A DNA stretch of 33,203 nt, taken from Candidatus Adlerbacteria bacterium GW2011_GWA1_54_10. Lineage in GTDB: Bacteria > Patescibacteriota > Minisyncoccia > Phycocordibacterales > SBAW01. Of the stretch, positions 1 to 7,351 are shown piece by piece. Below the pieces are notes generated by a model that was given only the letters and a program-made list of their open reading frames with translations, was not told the origin of the DNA and made no database searches. Numbering within the stretch: the first letter of the stretch is position 1; each line of letters opens with the position of its first letter. The stretch is from positions 1 to 33,203 of the forward strand of contig LCRO01000004.1 in assembly GCA_001004665.1 (NCBI GenBank), read 5' to 3'. The translations under genes and the position numbers were made by a program.

Positions 1-49
1 TGGGGGGAGGAATCCCGCGCCGTCCTCGCTCTGATTTTTTTGCGCGACA
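1..49 (+). repeat. Left arm of 49-bp exact inverted repeat; contains right half of a GC-rich hairpin followed by TGATTTTTTT (terminator-like for + strand)
   Basis: Positions 1-49 are the exact reverse complement of 2418-2466; the repeat may extend left beyond the window. Confidence 0.93.
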
Positions 50-50
50 A

Positions 51-1328
51 TTATGTAGTTGAAAGAGCTTTTGCACCAATATCACTTCGGTATTGCATAC
101 CCTCAAACTGAATCAGTCGCGCCGCTTCGTATGCGCTGTTAAGCGCATCGCGGAGCGTGTTGCCCGTTGCGGATACACCGAGTACTCGTCCACCGGAAGT
201 TTTTAATTCATTTTCAAAAATTGTCCCAGCATGGAACATGACGACATTAGACACACGCTCCGCCTCGGCTACGCCACGAAGCGGCACACCTTTCTTGTAT
301 TCGTCAGGATAACCACCTGAAGCTATAACTACGCACACAGCAAAACCGGAGTTCCATTCAATCGCGAGTTCGGCGAGTGTTCCGTCTACACAAGCTTCTA
401 AAATATCGAGTAAGTCAGTTTTTAGGAGGCGCATATAGCTTTGCGTTTCAGGGTCGCCGAACCTCGCGTTGAATTCCAACACTTTCAGTCCGGTACTTGT
501 CATTTTGAGTCCGGGGTAGAGTAAACCAGAAAATGGTCGCCCACACTTTGTAAGTGCCTCAATTGTTGGACGAACAACTTGTTCGCCAACAATTTTGAGC
601 GTGTCAGCACTTACCCATGACACAGGAGCGATTGTCCCCATACCGCCAGTATTCTTGCCCTCATCGTTATCATGTATCGGTTTGTGGTCTTGCGCGGGTG
701 GTAGCAAAACGAAAGTTTTGCCGTCACAGAACACATGAATGGAAATTTCTTGGCCATCAAGAAATTCCTCAACAACCACTTCGTTTCCAGCTTCCTTATG
801 GGCATAGTCAACCATGATTTCCGCGAGTGCGCCTTCCGCTTCTGCGAGTGTTTTACAAACATAAACGCCTTTGCCAAGTGCAAGTCCACTTGCTTTGACA
901 ACGATAGGCGCACCGCGTTCGCGAACATATGAAAGTGCTTTATTGTATTCGCTAAAAATCTTGAATGTTGCTGTTGGTATATTAGCTTCGCTCATCAAAT
1001 TTTTCGCGAACGCCTTTGATGATTCGATTTCTGCGGCGGTACGCGTCGGCCCAAAAATTCGCAGTCCTCGCAAACGAAAAGTGTCTACAACACCAAGAGC
1101 AAGTGGGTCATCGGGTCCGACGACAGTCAGACCGATTTCATTTTTCTCGGCAAATTTTACAAGTCCGTCAATGTCGGTAGCTTCAATCGGAATATTTTCC
1201 GCAACTTGGCGCGTGCCGCCGTTTCCGGGCGCAACATAGAGTTTTCCGATACGAGGCGATTGTGCGAGTTTCCACGCTAACGCGTGTTCTCTCCCGCCGC
1301 TACCGATTATTAGGACATTTGTTTTCAT
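51..1328 (-). CDS. purD: Phosphoribosylamine--glycine ligase (GARS)
   Basis: 425 aa; MKTNVLIIGSGGREHALAWKL N-terminus, GPDDPLALGVVD, ATP-grasp region ...HKPIHDNDEGKNTGGMGTIAP. Confidence 0.97.
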   Translation of the reverse strand: MKTNVLIIGSGGREHALAWKLAQSPRIGKLYVAPGNGGTRQVAENIPIEATDIDGLVKFAEKNEIGLTVVGPDDPLALGVVDTFRLRGLRIFGPTRTAAEIESSKAFAKNLMSEANIPTATFKIFSEYNKALSYVRERGAPIVVKASGLALGKGVYVCKTLAEAEGALAEIMVDYAHKEAGNEVVVEEFLDGQEISIHVFCDGKTFVLLPPAQDHKPIHDNDEGKNTGGMGTIAPVSWVSADTLKIVGEQVVRPTIEALTKCGRPFSGLLYPGLKMTSTGLKVLEFNARFGDPETQSYMRLLKTDLLDILEACVDGTLAELAIEWNSGFAVCVVIASGGYPDEYKKGVPLRGVAEAERVSNVVMFHAGTIFENELKTSGGRVLGVSATGNTLRDALNSAYEAARLIQFEGMQYRSDIGAKALSTT

Positions 1329-1337
1329 TTTTGGTAA

Positions 1338-1631
1338 TCAAAACTTTTTTGGCTCAAATTGAATAATTTGAAAACCGTATTTATCAACTTCCTCTTGTGG
1401 CCAAAAAGTTTGGCCTTTGGTTTTGAGAATATAAGTGGCGACAACTTCAATTTTTCTTCCAGTGTATTCTTCCTTGTCTTTATCCCATTCTTCCAAAACC
1501 AAAGTATCACCCTCATTCACTTCAAAATTAGCAAGACGCAATTCCAGCTTTTTCTTGCCAGAAATGATTTTTTCAAAATACTCTTGCCAAACTTTTTTAT
1601 TGATTGTTGCCATAATTTTTTGATTATTCAA
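1338..1631 (-). CDS. ASCH/PUA-like (DUF3850-type) domain small protein
   Basis: 97 aa; KIISGKKKLELRLANFEVNEGDTLVLEEWD resembles ASCH proteins; start may be the internal MATINKKVW. Confidence 0.7.
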   Translation of the reverse strand: MNNQKIMATINKKVWQEYFEKIISGKKKLELRLANFEVNEGDTLVLEEWDKDKEEYTGRKIEVVATYILKTKGQTFWPQEEVDKYGFQIIQFEPKKF

Positions 1632-2388
1632 ATTCTAAATATAGAGGACTGTGGTCAGAAACCTCATCGGTCAATACCTTGAAATCTTTTATGATAATTT
1701 CTTTACTCGTCAAAGCATAATCGGCAAATTTTTCCGCCTTGGTATAGAAACTCGTGCGCGTTGAAATTATGTTGTGTTCTCTGATGAGATTACGAAGTCC
1801 AAAATCCTCTAACTTTTTGATACTTTGGGTATTGGGCAAAAGATTAAAGTCGCCAGACATAACATACGGATTAGATAAAGTTTTCATAAACTGAATAATC
1901 CTATCCGATTGCAACAATCTATCTTCACTGTCGCCCTTACCGCCACCGTTCCATAGGCCATGAAAATTCAAAATAGAGCGGTTGCCATTTTTAGTTGCAA
2001 TCGTGGCAAATTGAACATTCCGCGCGTGAAGACCAACATCGCCTTCGGGGATATGACCTCTGTCTTTATAAACAAAAACATCGCCTTCCGAAATCACATC
2101 TAAATCTTTTTTGACCAACATCATAAGACCATAATTATCCAAATGATGTGGTTTGAAATATGCCGTATGGCTTTCAAGTAGAGTTGAAATTTCTTGCATT
2201 CCGTAAACCATGATATTGGAATGGTCAATACTAAGTCCACCAGCAGAATGACCCTCCAAATGTTCGTATGGAGCAGACCAAACTTCTTGCAAGCAAAAAA
2301 CATCTACATCTTTATGAGCCGCAAAAAATGCAAGGAGTTTTTCCTTTCCTGCACGACCGCCCCATGTATTTAATGATATAAGTTTCAT
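1624..2388 (-). CDS. Endonuclease/exonuclease/phosphatase (EEP) family protein
   Basis: 254 aa; MKLISLNTWGGRAGKEKL, DVFCLQEVW, MSGDFNLLPNT, DHSPLYLEF are EEP active-site motifs. Confidence 0.9.
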   Translation of the reverse strand: MKLISLNTWGGRAGKEKLLAFFAAHKDVDVFCLQEVWSAPYEHLEGHSAGGLSIDHSNIMVYGMQEISTLLESHTAYFKPHHLDNYGLMMLVKKDLDVISEGDVFVYKDRGHIPEGDVGLHARNVQFATIATKNGNRSILNFHGLWNGGGKGDSEDRLLQSDRIIQFMKTLSNPYVMSGDFNLLPNTQSIKKLEDFGLRNLIREHNIISTRTSFYTKAEKFADYALTSKEIIIKDFKVLTDEVSDHSPLYLEFE

Positions 2389-2417
2389 TACAATTTTATT
2401 TTAGCATTTTTTATGTG

Positions 2418-2466
2418 TGTCGCGCAAAAAAATCAGAGCGAGGACGGCGCGGGATTCCTCCCCCCA
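2418..2466 (-). repeat. Right arm of 49-bp exact inverted repeat
   Basis: Reverse complement of 1-49, base for base. Confidence 0.93.
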
Positions 2467-2493
2467 ACCCCCTCCTCCCGCGTCCGTCCGAGC
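2424..2493 (-). terminator. Rho-independent-terminator-like hairpin with T7 tract (minus strand)
   Basis: GCGAGGACGGCGCGGGA (2438-2454) pairs with TCCCGCGTCCGTCCGAGC (2476-2493) with small mismatches; on the minus strand it is followed by TGATTTTTTT. Confidence 0.65.
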
Positions 2494-2501
2494 ACCGCAT
2501 T

Positions 2502-3019
2502 TCGCCCCGCCGACTGCCCGAATACTTGGAGGGCAGAACCCAGAAAGAAAAACACCCTTTCCTTTTTCAAAAGAAATTTCACCCCCGCCAAATCAGAAAT
2601 GCAAGGTGTGTTTTTTCTTTCTGGGTTTCCGCCGAGTCCGCCGCGAGGCGGTGGCGGGGCGATTCGTCGAGCGTACGATTTAGGTCAGAGCCACCACGCG
2701 CTCCGCGCGTGAGATGTCAGTCAGGGTTCTGCTGGAAATAAGTCCGAACCTTTTGGTATAATGACCACAGCTCGGCGGCCATTCGCCATTGTATTTCTGG
2801 ATTGATTTCGACACGACGGTTCTGCAAAATGCAGTTCGAGCCGATTTGTTTCCGGGCTCCTTGGCGGTTTTCTGCGGTGCGGCTTCGCCGCGCCGAATTT
2901 CTCGCGGGGCTTTTCGCCGCCGGTGGGGGCGGCGAACGTTCGAGCTATTTCAAGCGTAGACCACCAATCCGAATTTGATTTGACGAAGAATCCAACTCGC
3001 GCGCGGCAGAGCCGCGCGC
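2502..3019. repeat. Structured intergenic repeat, copy A
   Basis: Outer stem TCGCCCCGCC (2502-2511)/GGCGGGGCGA (2653-2662); inner hairpin from AACCCAGAAAGAAAAA (2537-); CACGCGC-TCC-GCGCGTG; GGTTCTGCTGGAA...TATAATGACCAC (2725-2768); ATTTGATTTGACGAAGAA (2973-2990); GCGCGCGGC-AGA-GCCGCGCGC (2999-3019). Shared blocks occur in the same order in copy B. Confidence 0.8.
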
Positions 3020-3101
3020 ATGGAGGCGAGGGGCGGCACCTGTCTAAATTTCACAAAAACTTCATATAGTATTCACGGCGAAGTAGGTATATTATTGATA
3101 T

Positions 3102-4138
3102 ATGAACAAGCACGTTCAAGGGCTAGACACTGAGCTAACAGAGGCAATCGTCAGCACTCTACGCGAACCAATAATTATACTGGACAAAAATTTGCGCGTA
3201 ATCGTCGCGAGCCGCGCTTTTTACGATACATTTAACGTGGAGTATGAACAAGTTCACGGAAAAATATTTTTTGAATTAGGGAATGGTGAGTGGAATATTC
3301 CTGCACTGCGCGCACTTCTCGAACAAGTCATTCCAGAAAAAACAACGGTAGAGGGATACGAAGTCAAGTACAATTTTGTCAGATTGGGTTCGCGTATAAT
3401 GATAATAAATGCGCGCGAGATAAAATTTGGTAATCGTCGACAGAATATTTTCCTTTCAATCTCGGACGTGACGGAGCAGCGCAAGACGCAACATGACAAG
3501 GAGAATTTGATGTTGCAAAAAGACACCCTCTTGAAAGAGATGCGTCACCGCATAGCAAACAGCCTCCAACTCATCGCGAGCATCATTCTTTTGAAGGCCG
3601 GTAGCGTAAAATCTGATGAGAGCAAAAAGCATTTGGAAGACGCGCACGACCGTATCATTTCTATTGCAACCGTGCAGCGCAATCTCGACCCCTCCAGCGA
3701 GGGTTCTCTGGTGCCGGTCATAGATTATCTAAAGATTCTCTGTGAAAGTTTAGCGAAGTCAATGATAGGCGGCCGTAAACCGATAACCATAAAGGTGACG
3801 GGGGGGGTGGAACAGTTACACCCGATGAAGCTATTGGCTTGGGGCTCATCACGACGGAACTGGTTATGAACGCATTGAAACACGCCTTCCCCAAGGGTGA
3901 GGGTCAAATAACAGTCACATACGAATCAAAAGTACCGAATTGGAATCTCAGCATCGGCGATGATGGTGTCGGATTATCTGCGACCGAGATATCCACTCGT
4001 GAGGGACTTGGTACAAGCATTGTTGAATCGCTGGCAACTCAACTGAACGCCGAGGTTCAACGAGAAAGCACATTGCGCGGCACGGTCGTATCCGTTTCTC
4101 ATTCGCAGAAAAATCTGAAATCGTCAGTTATGGTTTAA
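3102..4138 (+). pseudogene. PAS-domain sensor histidine kinase (HisKA_2 type) interrupted by a frameshift at a G8 tract
   Basis: ORF 3102-3869 carries PAS and MRHRIANSLQLIASIILLKAG (HisKA_2); ORF 3839-4138 carries GLITTELVMNALKHAFP...LSIGDDGVGL (HATPase_c). Reading across 3800-3807 in the -1 frame joins them as ...GGTVTPDEAIGLGLITTELVMNALKHAFP. Confidence 0.85.
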
Positions 4139-4169
4139 GGGTGGGTTTGGGGCAAGCACATACAGATTT

Positions 4170-4496
4170 GGAGCCTCGCCATACAAAATTCTTTAAGGAA
4201 TGGAGAGGCTCCACCCCTCGCCTTTGCCGCCCATTCCTTTTTTCAAATCCCCCCCGCAAAAATCAGAATGGAGAGGAACGGCAAGGCGAGAGGGCGGGAC
4301 GCGCGGTACTCCGCGCGTGGCGGGGTTCAGAGCGTCGCCACGCGATCGGAGCGCACTTTTTTAGGTCAAAGTCACCACGCACGCGGAGCGTGCGAAATCA
4401 GGGGTTCTGCTGGAAGTGGGTTCTGACTTTTTGATACAATGACCACCACATTTGATTTGACGAAGAACCGACAGGGCGCGCGGCGGAGCCGCGCGC
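4170..4496. repeat. Structured intergenic repeat, copy B
   Basis: GGAGCCTC (4170-4177)/GAGGCTCC (4205-4212); CTCGCCTTTGCCG (4217-4229)/CGGCAAGGCGAG (4279-4290); ACGCGCGG-TACT-CCGCGCGT; GCACGC-GGA-GCGTGC; GGTTCTGCTGGAA...TACAATGACCAC (4403-4446); ATTTGATTTGACGAAGAA (4450-4467); GCGCGCGGC-GGA-GCCGCGCGC (4476-4496). Confidence 0.8.
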
Positions 4497-4501
4497 ATAG
4501 A

Positions 4502-4527
4502 GTGGCATTTCCGCAAGGAAATGCCAC
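4502..4527 (-). terminator. Perfect 11-bp hairpin with GCAA (GNRA) loop downstream of the PCD gene
   Basis: GTGGCATTTCC-GCAA-GGAAATGCCAC; no strong T-tract, so terminator function is uncertain. Confidence 0.5.
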
Positions 4528-4543
4528 ATAGCTGGATTTATAA

Positions 4544-4807
4544 TTATTTTGAAATTTCGTCTATTTTGCCCGCCAAAATATAGTCTTTTTCGGAAACGCC
4601 ACTCACATCGTGGGTCGTCAGATCCAGTACGACTTTATTGTAAAAAATATGGACGTCCGGATGATGCCACGCTTCTTCGGTGATAGTCGCAATTTCATTT
4701 ACAAACCGCACCGCCTCGACGAAGTTGTTGAACTCGAAAATCCTGCAGATTTTCTGCCCGCCAATATCCGTCGTCCAGCCGATATAAAACAATCCCATGC
4801 GGGACAT
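4544..4807 (-). CDS. Pterin-4a-carbinolamine dehydratase family protein
   Basis: 87 aa; FEFNNFVEAVRFVNEIATITEEAWHHPDVHIFYNKVVLDLTTHDVSGVSEKDYILA matches the PCD/DCoH signature. Confidence 0.88.
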   Translation of the reverse strand: MSRMGLFYIGWTTDIGGQKICRIFEFNNFVEAVRFVNEIATITEEAWHHPDVHIFYNKVVLDLTTHDVSGVSEKDYILAGKIDEISK

Positions 4808-4808
4808 C

Positions 4809-5777
4809 TTACCTTCGCTTAGCTAAAGATATGATGTGGTGCAGGAAGTCCGAAAGTTTGGCGCCGACCGCGTGCAAAGCTTTGGGCAGGAGCGACTCGC
4901 GGGTCAAGCCGGGCAATGTATTGACTTCGAGGAAGTAAATGCCGCGCTTGCTGACGATAAAGTCCGAGCGCGAGTAATGCGAGAGTTCGAGCCCCTCGTG
5001 TACGGCCTTTGCGAGCGATATTAAGGCTTGCTTCTCGTCGAGGCTGAAGTTCCCCGGAACGCGCTCGAGAGTTTGCCCGCCGTATTTTGCTTCATAATCA
5101 AAGAAAGGCGACGAGGGCGGCGGGACTATCTCGACCGGAGGCAGGGCATAAAACTTTTCTTCTCTAAAGCCGTCTATCACACCTACCGTCGTTTCCCTGC
5201 CCTTTATATATTCCTCGACCAAAACTTTTGGCGACATGGCGAAAACAAGCTCGAGCGCGCGCTCAAGCGTGTGAAAATCGTTCGCAATCGCCGCGCCGAC
5301 CGAGGAGCCGCCGGCGGCCGGCTTGACTATTGAGGGGTGAGGGAAGGTGCGAAAAATATGGTGGGCCAATCCTTCGACTTCGCCAGCGGTAGATAGGTCA
5401 AAAACCTGTCCATGTGCGACCTTTATACCGAGTTTTTCAGCAGCGTTGCGCGTGTGCTGTTTGTTGAAGGCTATCGCCGAGGAGAAAGCGCCAGAACCCG
5501 TGTACGGCACCGCCATGCGATCAAGCAGTCTCTGGACTTGTCCGTCCTCGCCATACTCACCGTGCAGGGCGTTAAACACCACGTCGACGCCTTGCAGGGC
5601 GCGCTCGGGGTTCGTCGCGACACCGCGCGCGTGCCACTGTCCCTCGCGGTCGATAAAAATATCGCGCGGCTCGTATGCTTCGCGGTCTAAAGCGTCGAGC
5701 ACGCTTGCTCCGGTCTTGAGCGAAATCTCATACTCATTGCTCGGTCCTCCACGCAACACACCAACCACCGTTCTCAT
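4809..5777 (-). CDS. ddl: D-alanine--D-alanine ligase
   Basis: 322 aa ATP-grasp; MRTVVGVLRGGPSNEYEISLKTG, NALHGEYGEDGQVQ, VKPAAGGSSVG, FLEVNTLPGLT. Confidence 0.96.
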   Translation of the reverse strand: MRTVVGVLRGGPSNEYEISLKTGASVLDALDREAYEPRDIFIDREGQWHARGVATNPERALQGVDVVFNALHGEYGEDGQVQRLLDRMAVPYTGSGAFSSAIAFNKQHTRNAAEKLGIKVAHGQVFDLSTAGEVEGLAHHIFRTFPHPSIVKPAAGGSSVGAAIANDFHTLERALELVFAMSPKVLVEEYIKGRETTVGVIDGFREEKFYALPPVEIVPPPSSPFFDYEAKYGGQTLERVPGNFSLDEKQALISLAKAVHEGLELSHYSRSDFIVSKRGIYFLEVNTLPGLTRESLLPKALHAVGAKLSDFLHHIISLAKRR

Positions 5778-5779
5778 TA

Positions 5780-7081
5780 CTAAAGTATACCCAAGTTTTT
5801 ACGGCTGCGTTTCCGATGATAGGTTATAGCGAAGCGGTGCGCTTCCGCGTTCGCCAAAAGAATTTCCCTCTCGTGATTTCTGATAAAATCGTTTACCCTG
5901 AGCGAAGTCGAAGGGCCCAAAATGCCGCGCGGGCGGTGCTTATCGTCCTTTATTACCCCGACAACAGGGATATTTATTCCGTATTCCTCCAGCACCTTTT
6001 GCGCGGCGTTAATTTGAGCTCTGGCGCCGTCCACGATAATAAGCCGAGGCAGTGGCCACTCGTCGTGTCCGAGCCGGCGCGCAAGCACCTCGCGGAGCGC
6101 ACTGGTGTCATCGCCAGGCTTGGCGGCTTTAATCCTGAATTTCCGATACTCATTTTTATTTGCTGCGCCGTCTTCAACAACGGTCATCACACCAACATTT
6201 GCCGATCCCCCAAAATGAGCAATGTCATAGGACTCGATTCGCCCCGGACGAATCGCACCGAGCAAAGTCGAGTGGCTTCTATACTCATCTTTTATCAACG
6301 AAACGTCTTGTATGTGTTGGAGTGCAAAAATCTGCCGCCGCAATTCTTTTGCAACTTCGAAATTTTCTTCCTTTGCCGCGGATTTCATCTCCTTTGTAAG
6401 CGTTTTTAGCAAACGCTTCTTTTTACCCTCGAACAAAAGAGTTATGTGTTGGATTGTTTTTCCGTACTTCCTCTTTGTAATTTCCCCGATGCAAACTCCA
6501 GGACACAGGCCGATTTGTCGGTTAAAGCATGGCCGCTTTTGTCCGGGTTTGCATTTGCTATCCCGGTAAGGAAAAATTTTTCTAACTAACTTAAGCGCGT
6601 CCTTAAGTTGGCCGCCGTTTGGAAACGGCCCGAATATATTTTTAAATTTTAAGTTTTTAGTCTTTAATTCTTTTTCTCGGACAACCAGCACGCGAGGAAA
6701 ATCTTCTTTAATAATGACGACATAATTAAAACTCTTGTCGTCCTTAAGCTCGGTGTTAAAAATAGGTTTATGGCCGCGCACAAGAGAGGCTTCAAGGAGC
6801 AGAGCCTCCAGGACAGAATCGGTCTTTCGCCAGTCTACCAAAGAGGCCTTTTTTAACATTTGGACAAGTAGCGGCCCGCGCGCCCGAAAAAGGTCGGGAG
6901 AAAAGTAACTGCGCACGCGGTCGCGCAGGCTGGCAGCCTTGCCTATATAGAGCAGGCGCCGGCGTTTGTCTAAAAAAAAGTACACCCCCGGCGCGTCCGG
7001 AATTTTTTTAGATTTTTTCTTGAATTCTTCCAGCGTCACGCCAACACTATAACCTATACCTAAAAATGAAGTAGCCCTCAC
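5780..7081 (-). CDS. uvrC: UvrABC system protein C, short form (no obvious C-terminal HhH)
   Basis: 433 aa; IPDAPGVYFFLDKRRRLLYIGKAASLRDRVRSYF GIY-YIG, UVR motif, RNase H-like LIIVDGARAQINAAQKVL; true start may lie downstream of the annotated Met. Confidence 0.95.
   Translation of the reverse strand: MRATSFLGIGYSVGVTLEEFKKKSKKIPDAPGVYFFLDKRRRLLYIGKAASLRDRVRSYFSPDLFRARGPLLVQMLKKASLVDWRKTDSVLEALLLEASLVRGHKPIFNTELKDDKSFNYVVIIKEDFPRVLVVREKELKTKNLKFKNIFGPFPNGGQLKDALKLVRKIFPYRDSKCKPGQKRPCFNRQIGLCPGVCIGEITKRKYGKTIQHITLLFEGKKKRLLKTLTKEMKSAAKEENFEVAKELRRQIFALQHIQDVSLIKDEYRSHSTLLGAIRPGRIESYDIAHFGGSANVGVMTVVEDGAANKNEYRKFRIKAAKPGDDTSALREVLARRLGHDEWPLPRLIIVDGARAQINAAQKVLEEYGINIPVVGVIKDDKHRPRGILGPSTSLRVNDFIRNHEREILLANAEAHRFAITYHRKRSRKNLGIL
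5896..5915. repeat. CCCTGAGCGAAGTCGAAGGG palindromic repeat inside uvrC
   Basis: Exact string at 5896-5915; coding strand reads ...GPSTSLRVN... in frame. Confidence 0.85.
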
Positions 7082-7311
7082 CGGTCGGACGGCGAGGGCT
7101 TGCCGAGGAGTGACACCTCGACTAAGGCGTCTTTTACCCGATACTCGAGCGGGCGTGGCCGCCTTGAGCGCCGCGCAAGTACTTGATGCAGTCCCTGCAT
7201 TTCTTTCTCAAAATGCTCCCGGACGAGTCCGTCAACTTTCTCTCGGACTTTTTTAGAAATTGCCATGGGATTCTCCGGTCTGTTACCTAAGGCCCCCCAA
7301 TGCTTAATCAT
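7078..7311 (-). CDS. Small basic hypothetical protein between uvrA and uvrC
   Basis: About 77 aa from MIKHWGALGNRPENPMAISKKVREKV...; GGAGG Shine-Dalgarno-like element (GCGGAGGACTTATG on minus strand) precedes this Met; overlaps the uvrC start by a few bases. Confidence 0.65.
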   Translation of the reverse strand: MIKHWGALGNRPENPMAISKKVREKVDGLVREHFEKEMQGLHQVLARRSRRPRPLEYRVKDALVEVSLLGKPSPSDR

Positions 7312-7351
7312 AAGTCCTCCGCAAATATTTTCAAGAGGTCTTATAAAAACC

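Noticed and set aside
2413-2741. Three overlapping + strand ORFs (99, 108 and 88 aa) in the intergenic repeat
   Set aside because: All three frames are open because the region is GC-rich repeat/hairpin sequence; peptides are low-complexity P/R/K-rich and overlap terminator structure.
2725-2768. TATAATGACCAC / TACAATGACCAC in repeats A and B as promoter
   Set aside because: The -10-like box is good but no -35-like hexamer at a 16-18 nt spacing was found; reported only as a conserved block of the repeat.
4141-4434. 97-aa ORF over repeat B
   Set aside because: Lies in a structured repeat; sequence is Arg-rich and not conserved with the corresponding region of repeat A.
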